A DNA stretch of 64,000 nt from Solwaraspora sp. WMMD792 (GTDB lineage: Bacteria > Actinomycetota > Actinomycetes > Mycobacteriales > Micromonosporaceae): NCBI RefSeq assembly GCF_029626105.1, contig NZ_JARUBH010000009.1, positions 2,046,001 to 2,110,000 on the forward strand. Reading direction: 5' to 3'. How positions within the stretch are numbered: position 1 is the first letter of the stretch; each line of letters begins with the position of its first letter. The notes under the pieces are model-generated. The model did not search any database, was not told the origin of the DNA, and worked only from the letters and a program-made list of their open reading frames with translations. Positions 44,165 to 52,488 of this stretch are shown here, piece after piece. The position numbers were made by a program, and so were the translations under genes.

Positions 44165-44315
44165 GCCGCCTGACTAGTTGGCCGGATGTTCATCCATAGG
44201 TCGCTGAACGTTCGGCTTCGGCGCGTTGTGCTCGATGGCGGTGCCGCCGGCAGGACCGTAGTGGTTGGAACGCAACGGCGGTCCCGTCGTCGAGGTCGAC
44301 GCGTCGGAGGTGGCG

Positions 44316-45281
44316 GTGACGGGACGAGCCGTGGTGCTCGGTGCTGGCGGGGACGGTTGGGCCGGCTGGCAGTTGGGGATGCTCGTCGGACTCGACCGGG
44401 CGGGCGCCGGACTGCGCACCCCGGATCTGGTGGTGGGGACGGCGACCGGTGCCCTGGTGGCGGCGCTGGTCTACGGCGCCGCTGGCCCTGCCGCGGCCGT
44501 GCGCACCGTACGGCGGGCCGGGACCTGGCCGGTGGCGGCCCGGCAGACCGACTACGAACTGGTTGACGAGACCCGCCGGAGCCTGCGCGCCGGCGGTGCC
44601 ACGTCGTCGCAGGCCCGGGTACAGCTCGGTCGGCTGGCGCTCGCCGCCGACCCGTCGGACGCCACCGTCTGCGCCACGGCGGACCTGCTGCGCGACCACC
44701 GCTGGCCCAGCGCACCCCGGCTGCTGGTCACCGCGGTCGACGCGGACAGCGGTCAGCTGGTGGCGTGGGACTCGACGGCCGGCATCGCCCTGCCGCGGGC
44801 GGTCGCGGCCAGTTGCGCGCTGCCGGGGGTGACCGGGCCGGTGGCGGTGGACGGCCGCCGGTACATCAGCGGCGCGGTCCGTTCGACGAGCAACCCGGAC
44901 CTGGCGGCCAGCGCGGCGACGGTGATGGTTCTGGCCGGCGGGCCGGCAAAGGTCGAGGCGGCGGCCTGGCGGGGTCGTCCCGCCGCCGGTCGTCCCGCCG
45001 CGCTCGTGTTCCTGACGCCGGACGCGACCTCGCGAGCGGCGCTCGCCGGCGACCCGGGTGATCCGGTCGTGTTCGCGGCGGCGCTCGCCGCAGGTGAGCG
45101 TCAGTCGTCGGGGTACGCCGGCCAGGTTCGCGCCCGCTGGGGTACGTCAGCCGAGCACGGCGGCGATCAGCAGCAGCGTGACGGCGGTGGCGACCGTGGA
45201 GAGCACCACCGAGTCCCGGGCGAGGCGTTGACCGCGCTGGTACCTAGTGGCGAAGATGAAGACGTTCTGCGCCGTCGGTAG
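44316..45281 (+). CDS. patatin-like protein lacking the catalytic serine
   Basis: A 321-residue protein from GTG 44316, which has GGAGG five bases upstream; earlier in-frame starts lack this. The patatin layout is clear: oxyanion loop VLGAGGDGWAGWQLGML, elbow LVVGTATGALVAAL, then SCALPGVTGPVAVDGRRYISGA. In active patatins the elbow is GxSxG; here residue 43 is Ala. The DGG/DGA motif reads DGR. The protein is therefore probably not a phospholipase. The last 45 codons run antisense through the end of the AEC transporter gene and have an unusual Gln/Gly/Glu-rich composition, suggesting a lost stop codon or a frameshift near 45147. Confidence 0.7.
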   Translation: MTGRAVVLGAGGDGWAGWQLGMLVGLDRAGAGLRTPDLVVGTATGALVAALVYGAAGPAAAVRTVRRAGTWPVAARQTDYELVDETRRSLRAGGATSSQARVQLGRLALAADPSDATVCATADLLRDHRWPSAPRLLVTAVDADSGQLVAWDSTAGIALPRAVAASCALPGVTGPVAVDGRRYISGAVRSTSNPDLAASAATVMVLAGGPAKVEAAAWRGRPAAGRPAALVFLTPDATSRAALAGDPGDPVVFAAALAAGERQSSGYAGQVRARWGTSAEHGGDQQQRDGGGDRGEHHRVPGEALTALVPSGEDEDVLRRR

Positions 45282-46070
45282 CGCGGCGGTGACAACTGCG
45301 GCGAGCAACGCGGTGCCGCTGAGGCCGAGACCGTGTCGGGCGATCAGGTAGGCCACCGCTGGCTGGCCGAGCACCTTGAGGGCGACAGCGGTGTAGCGTT
45401 CCCGGGCCTGCGGGTCGGCTGCCAGCGGTCGGCTTCCGGGCAGGGACATTCCGAGGGCCAGCAGGGCCAGCGGTACGGCGGCCGCACCGAGCAACTCGAA
45501 GGGCCGCAGCAGCTCGGCGGGTGGCTGCCAGCGGCTGACCGCCAGCGCCAGGCCCGCCGCCGAGGCGATCATGATCGGGTTGCGGGCCGGCAGGGACAGC
45601 AGCCGACGGACGGACGGACGGCGGTCGCCGGCGGTGAGGTCCAGGACGGCGAAGGCCACCGGTGCCGCGACGAGTACCTGGAACAGCAGCACCGGCGCGA
45701 CGACCGAGACGTCGTCGAGCACGTACGCCGCTACCGGGATGCCGAGGTTGGCTGCGTTCACATAGGACGCGCCGAGCGTGCCGATGGTGACGTCGCCGGC
45801 CGGCCGGTGCCACAGCCAACCGGCTAGTGCCAGGTAGCCGGCCGCCACCACCACGGTGCTCGCCAGGTAGGCGAGGAACGCGGGGGTGAACACCTCGGTC
45901 GGGGACGTGCCGGCCAGGGTGGTGAACAACAGCGCCGGTGTCGCGATGAAGAAGGTCAGCCGGGCCAGGACGGCGGTGCCGTCCGGGCCGAGCAGCTCGA
46001 AACGGCCGATCAGGTACCCGATCAGGGTGACCGACCAGATCGCGGCGAACCCGGCGACGATGGCGCGCAT
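45147..46070 (-). CDS. AEC-family (auxin-efflux-carrier-like) transporter
   Basis: A 307-residue membrane protein with ten hydrophobic helices in two inverted halves. Signature blocks are LIGYLIGRFELLG, LARLTFFIATPALLFTTLAG, ASYVNAANLGIPVAAYVLDD and ALPTAQNVFIFATRYQRG. The family exports organic acids, malonate or auxin-like anions. I chose ATG 46070 over an in-frame start ten codons earlier because an AGGA site precedes it. The 3' end overlaps the convergent pseudo-patatin gene by 135 bases, which is unusual. Confidence 0.87.
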   Translation of the reverse strand: MRAIVAGFAAIWSVTLIGYLIGRFELLGPDGTAVLARLTFFIATPALLFTTLAGTSPTEVFTPAFLAYLASTVVVAAGYLALAGWLWHRPAGDVTIGTLGASYVNAANLGIPVAAYVLDDVSVVAPVLLFQVLVAAPVAFAVLDLTAGDRRPSVRRLLSLPARNPIMIASAAGLALAVSRWQPPAELLRPFELLGAAAVPLALLALGMSLPGSRPLAADPQARERYTAVALKVLGQPAVAYLIARHGLGLSGTALLAAVVTAALPTAQNVFIFATRYQRGQRLARDSVVLSTVATAVTLLLIAAVLG

Positions 46071-46348
46071 GTGATCATCCTGCCGGTTCGCCAATAGCAC
46101 CGAGGTCGGGTATCCAGAGCGAGCAATCGATTACGGTGCGCTTGTCAATCATCACATTCCTGCAACGCAGTCCGGTATTGACCCGGGAGCGTGCGAACGG
46201 CAGCATCGGTTCGTGCGCAGCCGCCGGCACACCGGGTCGTCCCCTGTGTCCGGTGCCGGCTGCCGCGTCCCACCCGGCTACCGTTGCGTACGGACACCGG
46301 CCGGCGGCCGGGGATGCACGCTTCCGGCCGGAACTGTCTAGGAGGACC

Positions 46349-47026
46349 ATGTCGGTCAGCCCCGCCTCGTCGCGCGCCGGCTGGTCCGGTTTGCCACCGT
46401 CTGGTGCGGCCCGTCCGCCCGCCGCGCCCCGGCGGGGGACCGGCCCGGCGATGGCGACCGTGACCGTCACCGTGTCGATTCCGCTCACCGCCGGTGAGGA
46501 AGCGCTCTCGTCGTCCGCCCGTCAGTTGTTGGAGGCCGCCCGGGAGTTGGTGGAACGGGGTGAGGCGACGGTGGAGATGCCGGCGGCCGACGCGGCCCGG
46601 GCGCAGCCAGGCGCGGTGCTCGACCAGATCGTCGCCGGCCGCGACGGGTCCGGTCCGACGCCGGCGGCCGGCGGGGTGTTCACCGAATCCGCCACCCGGT
46701 CAGGGCGGACCGCAACGGTCACCGTGCCGGCACTGCACGTCATGGTCGCGTCGCGGACCGTTCTGTTGGACGGCGAGCCGCTGCTGTTGACCCGACTCGA
46801 GTTCGATCTCCTGCTGCACCTGGTGGAGAACCCTCGCCGGGTCTTCACCCGGCTGCAGCTGCTCGCCGCGGTGTGGGGCTACGAGCACACCGGGGTGCGT
46901 ACCGTGGACGTGCACATCCGCCGGCTCCGCGGCAAGGTGGGCAACTCGCCTCTGATCACCACCGTGTACGGCGTCGGCTACCGGCTCGCCGACGACGTCC
47001 GGGTCAGCATCGACACCGCCGGCTGA
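46349..47026 (+). CDS. OmpR-type winged-helix transcription regulator without receiver
   Basis: A 225-residue protein from ATG 46349, after AGGAGG. The last 95 residues are an OmpR/PhoB winged helix (LLLTRLEFDLLLHLVENPRRVFTRLQLL is split over helices, then HTGVRTVDVHIRRLRGKVG and TTVYGVGYRL). There is no phospho-receiver domain; residues 1-35 are a Pro/Ala-rich tail, and 36-120 is an unassigned segment with TVTVTVSIPLTAGEEALSS. It may act as a constitutive or ligand-modulated DNA-binding protein. No sensor kinase is nearby. Confidence 0.82.
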   Translation: MSVSPASSRAGWSGLPPSGAARPPAAPRRGTGPAMATVTVTVSIPLTAGEEALSSSARQLLEAARELVERGEATVEMPAADAARAQPGAVLDQIVAGRDGSGPTPAAGGVFTESATRSGRTATVTVPALHVMVASRTVLLDGEPLLLTRLEFDLLLHLVENPRRVFTRLQLLAAVWGYEHTGVRTVDVHIRRLRGKVGNSPLITTVYGVGYRLADDVRVSIDTAG

Positions 47027-47098
47027 TCACACCGCCGGCGAACACCGGTCGGCGTCGGCGAGGCCCGAAGGCGCGTGGCTGGTCAAGGGCCGGACGGG

Positions 47099-47124
47099 GT
47101 TTGCCGGCCGTCGGCGACGGGTAA
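47099..47124 (+). promoter_or_regulatory. SigB/SigF-type promoter of the dksA-like operon
   Basis: GTTT (47099-47102), a 16-base spacer and GGGTAA (47119-47124) match the stress-sigma promoter class, 84 bases before the dksA-like start. Confidence 0.55.
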
Positions 47125-47208
47125 GTGGCGGATCTCGCGGCGACCCGGGTGTGCCGGAGTCCGATCCGGTCGTGGCTCGCCGTACTCGATCTGAAGGGGG
47201 ATGGGCGC

Positions 47209-47637
47209 ATGCTGACGCATGACGTGAACCGGCGACCGGGTCTCGGCGCGCCGGGAACCGTAGGTGCACCGGGAACCATCGACAGTGATCGGATCCGCAC
47301 CGCGCTGACCAGTCGGTACCAGGAGCTGACGGCTGAGTACGAGCAGGCGATGACGCAGAGCCAGGTGCTCCGGCTGGTCGAAGGGGGCGACACCGCCGGC
47401 GACGACCAGGCCGACAGTGGTACGAAGACCGCCGAGCGGGACGCGGCCCAGTCCCTGATCCGGACCATCCTGGAGCGTCGTACCCAGTTCGAGCATGCCC
47501 TGGCCCGGCTCGCCGCCGGCGACTACGGGCGTTGCGAGGGCTGTGCCGCAGCCATTCCGGTGGAGCGGCTGGAGATCTATCCCTCGGCCACCACCTGCGT
47601 CACCTGCAAGCAGTCCCGCGAGCGGCGGGCAGCCTGA
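47209..47637 (+). CDS. TraR/DksA-type C4 zinc-finger protein
   Basis: A 142-residue protein starting at ATG 47209, eight bases after AAGGGGG. A helical coiled-coil part (residues 28-105, IRTALTSRYQELTAEYEQA, TILERRTQFEHALARLAAG) is followed by the zinc finger YGRCEGCAAAIPVERLEI and TCVTCKQS, with four Cys. DksA/TraR proteins enter the RNA-polymerase secondary channel; actinobacterial members such as these are linked to stress. The loop-tip acidic residues of true DksA are not clearly present. It is followed after 68 bases by the DUF2267 gene. Confidence 0.88.
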   Translation: MLTHDVNRRPGLGAPGTVGAPGTIDSDRIRTALTSRYQELTAEYEQAMTQSQVLRLVEGGDTAGDDQADSGTKTAERDAAQSLIRTILERRTQFEHALARLAAGDYGRCEGCAAAIPVERLEIYPSATTCVTCKQSRERRAA

Positions 47638-47705
47638 CCGAGGCCGCGCGGAATCGCCAGCGCCCCCCGGATCACCGGCACCACGAACCGACGAGGGAGC
47701 ACGAG

Positions 47706-48137
47706 ATGACGACTGCCCAGTTGACTGCCATTGACGCCACGGTGGACAAGACCAACCGGCTGCTCAGCGAGATCGAACACGAACTCGGCTGGCCGGCCCA
47801 GCGCCGCCAGCAGTCCTACTCGGCGCTCACCGCCGTGCTGCACACGTTGCGCGACCGGCTACCCCTGGCCGAGGTGGTGCAGTTCGCGGCGCAACTGCCG
47901 CTGCTGGTCCGCGGGCTGTACTACGAGGGCTGGGACGCCACATCGGCGCCGGCGAAGCTGGACCGTGCCGAGTTTCTCGCCCGGGTGCGACGGGACTTCC
48001 CGTTCGACGTCGAGGGCGGCACCGAACAGGTCATCCGGACGGTAAGCCGGGTGCTGCGGCGGCACGTCAGCTCCGGCGAGTGGGACGACGTGCTGGCCAC
48101 TTTGCCGGTCGAACTGCGCGACCTGTTGAGCGACTGA
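47706..48137 (+). CDS. DUF2267 protein
   Basis: A 143-residue helical protein from ATG 47706, after GAGGGAG. The DUF2267 pattern is visible: SALTAVLHTLRDRLPLAEVVQFAAQLPLLVRGLYYEGW, then EFLARVRRDFPFDVEGGTEQVIRTVSRVLRRHVSSGEWDDVLATLPVELRDLL in segments. The function is unknown; genes of this family often accompany stress proteins in actinobacteria. It is probably co-transcribed with the dksA-like gene and ends at a bidirectional terminator. Confidence 0.85.
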   Translation: MTTAQLTAIDATVDKTNRLLSEIEHELGWPAQRRQQSYSALTAVLHTLRDRLPLAEVVQFAAQLPLLVRGLYYEGWDATSAPAKLDRAEFLARVRRDFPFDVEGGTEQVIRTVSRVLRRHVSSGEWDDVLATLPVELRDLLSD

Positions 48138-48138
48138 C

Positions 48139-48168
48139 GCCGCTGCCCGCGCCATCGCGGGCAGCGGC
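48139..48168. terminator. bidirectional hairpin terminator
   Basis: A perfect 13-base inverted repeat (GCCGCTGCCCGCG and its complement) with loop CCAT lies between the convergent DUF2267 and GH3 genes. Confidence 0.8.
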
Positions 48169-48173
48169 CCCCG

Positions 48174-50675
48174 TCACCGTACGGTCACCTCGGTGGCCAG
48201 TCGGCGTCGGTGGTCGACTTGCCGCTGGCTGCCGACCAGCCGGACCGCGACCCGGTGACGGACGTCGATGCTCGACGCGGCCAGCCGCAGTTCCAGGTCG
48301 CCGGGCTCGACGACCCGCCGCCCGTCCCGCCCGGTGAAACACGACAGGTCGGCGGAGAAGTCGAACTCGACCCAGCGCGCCTGGCCAGCCTGCAACGGCA
48401 CCCGGGCGTACCCGACCAGCCGGATCACCGGTCGGGTGACTTGCGCCACCGGGTCGTGCAGGTACAGCTGGACGATCTCGCTGCCTGCCCGGTCACCGGT
48501 GTTGCGTACCCGCAGCCGAATTCGCAACGTGCCGTCGGTGCCGATCTGCGCAGGGGTCGCACCCCAGCCGTGCTCGACCCCGTCGACCAGCGGCGTCGAC
48601 CACTCGAACGAGGTGTACGACAGGCCGTGGCCGAACGGGTACAGCGGACCGGGATCCACATTGCTCACCTCGGTCCGGTGTCCCAGCAGCGGGCTGAGGT
48701 AGCTGGTCGGCTGGCCGCCGGCCAGCCGGGGAACCCCGATCGGCAACCTGCCGGACGGGCAGACCCGGCCGCTGAGCACACCGGCGACCGCACCGCCTCC
48801 CTCGGCGCCGGGGAAGAACGCCTGCACCACCCCGGCCAGCCGGTCGGCGTACCGGCCGAGCGCGTACGGGCGTCCGGTCAGCAGTACCAGCACCACCGGA
48901 GTGCCGGTGGCCACCAACGCCTCGATCAACTCACCCTGCCGTCCGGGCAGTTCCAGGTCGGTGGCGTCGCAACCCTCGCCGGAGGTCCCGGCGCCGAACA
49001 GCCCGGCCCGGTCCCCGACCACCGCGACGCAGACGTCGGCCCGTGCCGCGGCGTCCGCGGCCACCACGATGCCCGGGGTGTCCTGCCCGTCCACCGGGCC
49101 GGTGACGACGTGCTCGATGGCCGCCGCGGGCAGCTCGGCCCGCAGCGCGGCCAGGACGGTCCCCATCTGGGGTTGGTCCCCGACACCGGCTGGAACGGTA
49201 CCGACGTGACTGGGGAACGTGTAGCAGCCCAACAGCCCGGTGACCGAGTCGGCCAGCGGCCCGACAACCGCGATACGGCCCCGCTCGGGCAACGGAAGGA
49301 CGGCGTCGTTGGCCAGCAGCACCACCGATTCCTCGGCCAGCCGCCGGGCCAGGTCCCGGTTCGCCGGCGAATCCAGGTCGATCCCCGGACCAGCGGACGG
49401 CCCGCCCGCCTCGCCCGTGCGGTACCCACCGGCCAGCGCCGGTGGCACCGGATCCCAGTCCGGGTCGAGCAACCCCAACTCACACTTCTGCCGCAGGACG
49501 CGGGTGACGGCCCGGTCGACCACCGACTCCGGTACGGCGCCCTGCCGGACCGCCTCGACGAGCGGGGGACCGTAGCACCGTACCGCCGGCAGTTCGACAT
49601 CGACCCCGGCGTTGAGCGCCAGGGCGGCGGCGGTGGTGGGACCGTCGGCCACCCGGTGCAGCAGCTCCAGGAACGACACGCCGAAGTAGTCCGCGACCAC
49701 GGTGCCGGTGAACCCCCAGCGGCCACGGAGCAGATCGGTGAGCAGACCGCCGTCTGCCGCCGCCGGGACGCCGTCCACCTCCGCGTACGAGTGCATCACC
49801 GACCGGGCGCCGCCGTCCCGGACGGCCATCTCGAACGGTGGGAGCAGGACGTCGGCGAACTCTCGCGGGCCGACCGACACCGGCCCGAAGTTGCGCCCCG
49901 CCCGGGAGGCCGAGTAACCGGCGAAGTGCTTGAGGGTGGCCACCACCCCGGCCGATTCCAGCCCGCGTACGTACGCCGTGCCGATCGTGGCGACCAGGTA
50001 CGGATCCTCGCCGATGGTCTCCTCGGTGCGACCCCAACGGGGGTCCCTGGCCACGTCGAGCACCGGTGCGAGTCCCTGGTGCACCCCGACCGACCGCATG
50101 TCCTGCCCGATCCGTCCGGCCATCTGCGCCACCAGGTCGGGGTCGAAGCTGGCACCCCAGGCCAGCGGGGTCGGGTACACGGTGGCGCCCCAGGTCATGA
50201 ACCCGGTCAGGCACTCCTCGTGGATCAGCGCGGGAATACCGAACCGGTTACCGGCGACGATCTCGGTCTGCAGCCGGAGCAGCGCCCCGGCGCCGTCGGC
50301 CGGAGTCACCGCCGCGGTGCCGAACGGCCGGGTCAACTGCCCCAGGCCGGTGTGCAGCAGGCCGGCCCAGTCGACCGACTCGTCGACCAGGTCATGCTGC
50401 AACGGGGCCATGTCGTCGATCGAGGCATTGGCGCCCCGCCAATAGCTGTACAGCTGTGCGACCTTCTCCGTCAGCGACATCCGACTGAGCAGGTCGAACA
50501 CCCGTTCCTCCACCGCCAGGGTGGGATCGCGCCACGGTGCTGACCGGTCGGGGGTGTCGTCGGCGGGCGGCCCGGCCGCCCGCCCGGTGGCCGCGGTGGC
50601 GGCGTGATCGTCCGGTTGCCCGGCCGGACCGGGCTGGGCCGGCCCCTCGTCCAGGGCGTAGTCCTTGCCGCTCAC
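48174..50675 (-). CDS. GH3 beta-glycosidase, cytoplasmic
   Basis: An 833-residue GH3 enzyme from GTG 50675, which follows AGGAGG. The N-terminal barrel has GLAPVLDVARDPRWGRTEETIGEDPYL in blocks, KHFAGYSASRAGRN, and the nucleophile Asp329 in VVADYFGV. The second domain (VVGPLADSVTGLLGCYTF, VAVVGDRAG) carries the probable acid/base Glu in TSGEGCDATDLELPG. A fibronectin-III-like domain closes the protein (GHGLSYTSFEW, RNTGDRAGSEIVQLYL). No signal peptide is seen, so it should cleave imported oligosaccharides, with beta-glucosidase or beta-xylosidase activity. It diverges from the LacI regulator. Confidence 0.92.
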   Translation of the reverse strand: MSGKDYALDEGPAQPGPAGQPDDHAATAATGRAAGPPADDTPDRSAPWRDPTLAVEERVFDLLSRMSLTEKVAQLYSYWRGANASIDDMAPLQHDLVDESVDWAGLLHTGLGQLTRPFGTAAVTPADGAGALLRLQTEIVAGNRFGIPALIHEECLTGFMTWGATVYPTPLAWGASFDPDLVAQMAGRIGQDMRSVGVHQGLAPVLDVARDPRWGRTEETIGEDPYLVATIGTAYVRGLESAGVVATLKHFAGYSASRAGRNFGPVSVGPREFADVLLPPFEMAVRDGGARSVMHSYAEVDGVPAAADGGLLTDLLRGRWGFTGTVVADYFGVSFLELLHRVADGPTTAAALALNAGVDVELPAVRCYGPPLVEAVRQGAVPESVVDRAVTRVLRQKCELGLLDPDWDPVPPALAGGYRTGEAGGPSAGPGIDLDSPANRDLARRLAEESVVLLANDAVLPLPERGRIAVVGPLADSVTGLLGCYTFPSHVGTVPAGVGDQPQMGTVLAALRAELPAAAIEHVVTGPVDGQDTPGIVVAADAAARADVCVAVVGDRAGLFGAGTSGEGCDATDLELPGRQGELIEALVATGTPVVLVLLTGRPYALGRYADRLAGVVQAFFPGAEGGGAVAGVLSGRVCPSGRLPIGVPRLAGGQPTSYLSPLLGHRTEVSNVDPGPLYPFGHGLSYTSFEWSTPLVDGVEHGWGATPAQIGTDGTLRIRLRVRNTGDRAGSEIVQLYLHDPVAQVTRPVIRLVGYARVPLQAGQARWVEFDFSADLSCFTGRDGRRVVEPGDLELRLAASSIDVRHRVAVRLVGSQRQVDHRRRLATEVTVR

Positions 50676-50753
50676 CGGCAGCCTCCTGTCGATCGTCGCC
50701 GCGCCAGTCCGATCCCGGCGCCGCCGGACCGTCGCGCCCTGTTTTCCGACATG

Positions 50754-50763
50754 TTTCCGGAAA
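50754..50763. promoter_or_regulatory. operator candidate 1 (TTTCCGGAAA)
   Basis: GTTTCCGGAAAC (50753-50764) is a perfect palindrome, followed by TTACAACC. It lies 79 bases upstream of the GH3 start, where a repressor could block transcription. Confidence 0.55.
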
Positions 50764-50882
50764 CTTACAACCCCGTCGAGATCCAGCGCCCCACAGTTTG
50801 CTGGCAGTGTCCGGGTATGCTCCCGCATCGTGGGCGCCGCAAGCGCCCCGTCCGGCTGCCGTTTGGGCCACCGCCGCAAGAT

Positions 50883-50892
50883 TTTCCGGAAA
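50883..50892. promoter_or_regulatory. operator candidate 2 (TTTCCGGAAA)
   Basis: A second TTTCCGGAAA is followed by GTTCCAACC. With flanks the two sites agree in 17 of 19 bases. The centre-to-centre distance is 129 bases, which would allow looping by a LacI-type tetramer. Confidence 0.55.
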
Positions 50893-51069
50893 GTTCCAAC
50901 CGGTGGTGTGGTCGACCCGGTCGCCGGTATCGGCGACACACTGCCGGCCGGGTCGATGCCAAGCGTTTTCCAACTGCGGCAAGATAGGGCCCGGACTCGG
51001 CGTACGGAGCCGGACCGGCTGGCGGAAGGTTCGGTCGTACGCTGAAGCCTCGACGAAGGAGCTGCTGCC

Positions 51070-52092
51070 GTGACGGTCGATGAAGGACGCAGGATCACGA
51101 TCACCGCGATCGCCCAGGAAGCCGGTGTCTCCGTGCCGACCGTGTCACGGGTGCTGAACGGTCGCAACGATGTCGCCCCGCAGACCCGTGAGCGGGTCGA
51201 GGAGCTGCTGCGTCGGCACGGCTACCGGCGGCGGGCGACCCGGTCCCGCGCCGGTGCCAGCCTGATCGACCTGGTCTTCAACGACCTGGACAGCCCGTGG
51301 GCAGTGGAGATAATCCGCGGCGTGGAGGACGTCGCGCACGCCGCCGGGGTCGGTACCGTCGTCTCCGCCATCCACCGCCGGTCCGCGTCGACCCGGCAGT
51401 GGCTGCAGAACCTGCGTACCCGGGCCACCGACGGTGTCATCCTGGTCACCAGCGAACTCGCTCCGCCGCTGCACACCGAACTGCGGCGGCTCAACGTTCC
51501 GATGGTGCTGGTCGACCCGGCCGGCGTCCCGAGCCTGGACATTCCCACCATCGGGGCGACCAACTGGGCCGGCGGACTGCGGGCGACGGAACACCTCATC
51601 TCCCTGGGACACCGCAGGATCGGCTTCATCGCCGGTCCGCCCCGGCTGCTGTGCAGCCGGGCCCGGCTCGACGGCTACCGGGCCGCGCTGGAGGCGGCCG
51701 AAATACCGCTGCGCCCCGAGTACGTCGTCCCCGGCGACTTCTACCATGAGTCCGGCTTCGCCGGCGCGGCCGCGCTGTTCGACCTCGACGAACCACCCAG
51801 CGCGATCTTCGCGTCCAGCGACCAGATGGCCCTCGGTGCCTACGAGGCCCTGCGGCAACGCGGTTTGCGGGTCCCGGACGACGTCAGCGTGGTCGGCTTT
51901 GACGACCTGCCCGAGGTGCAGTGGTCGTCGCCGCCGCTGACCACGGTGCGCCAGCCGCTGGCCGAGATGGGGCTGCTCGCAGCGCGGACGGTGCTGCGTC
52001 TGGCGCAGGGGGAACCGCTGGAGACACCGCGGGTGGAGCTCGCCACCGAGCTGGTCGTGCGGGACAGCTGCGCGCCGTACCAGGAGCTGTGA
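51070..52092 (+). CDS. LacI-family transcription regulator
   Basis: A 340-residue LacI/GalR regulator. The helix-turn-helix is ITITAIAQEAGVSVPTVSRVLNGRNDVAPQTRERV (residues 8-42, in two blocks). The periplasmic-binding-like sensor domain has SLIDLVFNDLDSPWAVEIIRG, HLISLGHRRIGFIAG, PPSAIFASSDQMALGAYEA and VSVVGFDDLPEVQWSSPPLTTVRQP. The start is GTG 51070, after AAGGAG. It diverges from the GH3 gene and probably represses it until a sugar inducer binds; the TTTCCGGAAA sites are its likely operators. It has the same layout as sugar-utilisation regulators of actinomycetes. Confidence 0.93.
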   Translation: MTVDEGRRITITAIAQEAGVSVPTVSRVLNGRNDVAPQTRERVEELLRRHGYRRRATRSRAGASLIDLVFNDLDSPWAVEIIRGVEDVAHAAGVGTVVSAIHRRSASTRQWLQNLRTRATDGVILVTSELAPPLHTELRRLNVPMVLVDPAGVPSLDIPTIGATNWAGGLRATEHLISLGHRRIGFIAGPPRLLCSRARLDGYRAALEAAEIPLRPEYVVPGDFYHESGFAGAAALFDLDEPPSAIFASSDQMALGAYEALRQRGLRVPDDVSVVGFDDLPEVQWSSPPLTTVRQPLAEMGLLAARTVLRLAQGEPLETPRVELATELVVRDSCAPYQEL

Positions 52093-52209
52093 TCCTCAGC
52101 CGGTCCGGGTGCCCGCGAGGTTAGTGACGATCCGCCCCGGGTACCACCCGCAGGCAGGACCGTGCCGGCGCGGAACCGGCGCGTGTCGACCGACCCGCAG
52201 GGGGCAGCC

Positions 52210-52488
52210 ATGACACTCGACGACGACGACATCCGTAGCACCGGGCCCGCAGCGGGTCACGGACCCGCCGACGGTGGGGCGAATCCGGCTGGGCGGGACG
52301 GTGGTGCCGATGGTGGCGCTGGTCCGAAGGCGCAGGAAGGCCCGGCTGATGGTGGGGCGAATCCGGCCGGCCGGGACGGTGGTGCCGACGGTGGCGCTGG
52401 TCCGAAGGCGCAGGAGGGCCTGGCCGACGGTGGGGCGAATCCGGCCGGCCGGGACGGTGGTGCCGACGGTGGGGCGAACCGGCGTTGA
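52210..52488 (+). CDS. tandem-repeat peptide, possible hydroxylase substrate
   Basis: A 92-residue peptide from ATG 52210, after AGGGGGC. A short acidic head (TLDDDDIRSTGPAAGHGP) is followed by 2.8 copies of a 26-residue unit that reads ADGGANPAGRDGGADGGAGP and then KAQEGP. The unit is rich in Gly, Ala, Asp, Asn and Pro and lacks Cys, Ser, Thr and aromatic residues. No signal peptide is seen. Its stop codon overlaps the start of the JmjC/cupin gene (TTGA), so the pair is translationally coupled. This makes the peptide a candidate substrate of that oxygenase. It could also be a non-functional repeat expansion. Confidence 0.6.
   Translation: MTLDDDDIRSTGPAAGHGPADGGANPAGRDGGADGGAGPKAQEGPADGGANPAGRDGGADGGAGPKAQEGLADGGANPAGRDGGADGGANRR
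52267..52488 (+). repeat. 78-bp in-frame tandem repeat, 2.8 copies
   Basis: Units start at 52267, 52345 and 52423, exactly 78 bases (26 codons) apart; the third is cut to 66 bases by the stop codon. Copies differ at a few third positions and in one codon (Pro to Leu), so the reading frame looks kept. Confidence 0.85.

Larger units (their letters stand above)
50676..51069. promoter_or_regulatory. divergent promoter region of GH3 and LacI genes
   Basis: This 394-base region is non-coding. It holds two copies of a TTTCCGGAAA palindrome, listed separately, and is less GC-rich around them. Both genes are probably controlled from here. No convincing -10/-35 pair was fixed. Confidence 0.55.

Noticed and set aside
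52267-52488. CRISPR array at the 78-bp repeats
   Set aside because: Repeat units are contiguous without unique spacers, keep an open reading frame and have no cas genes nearby.
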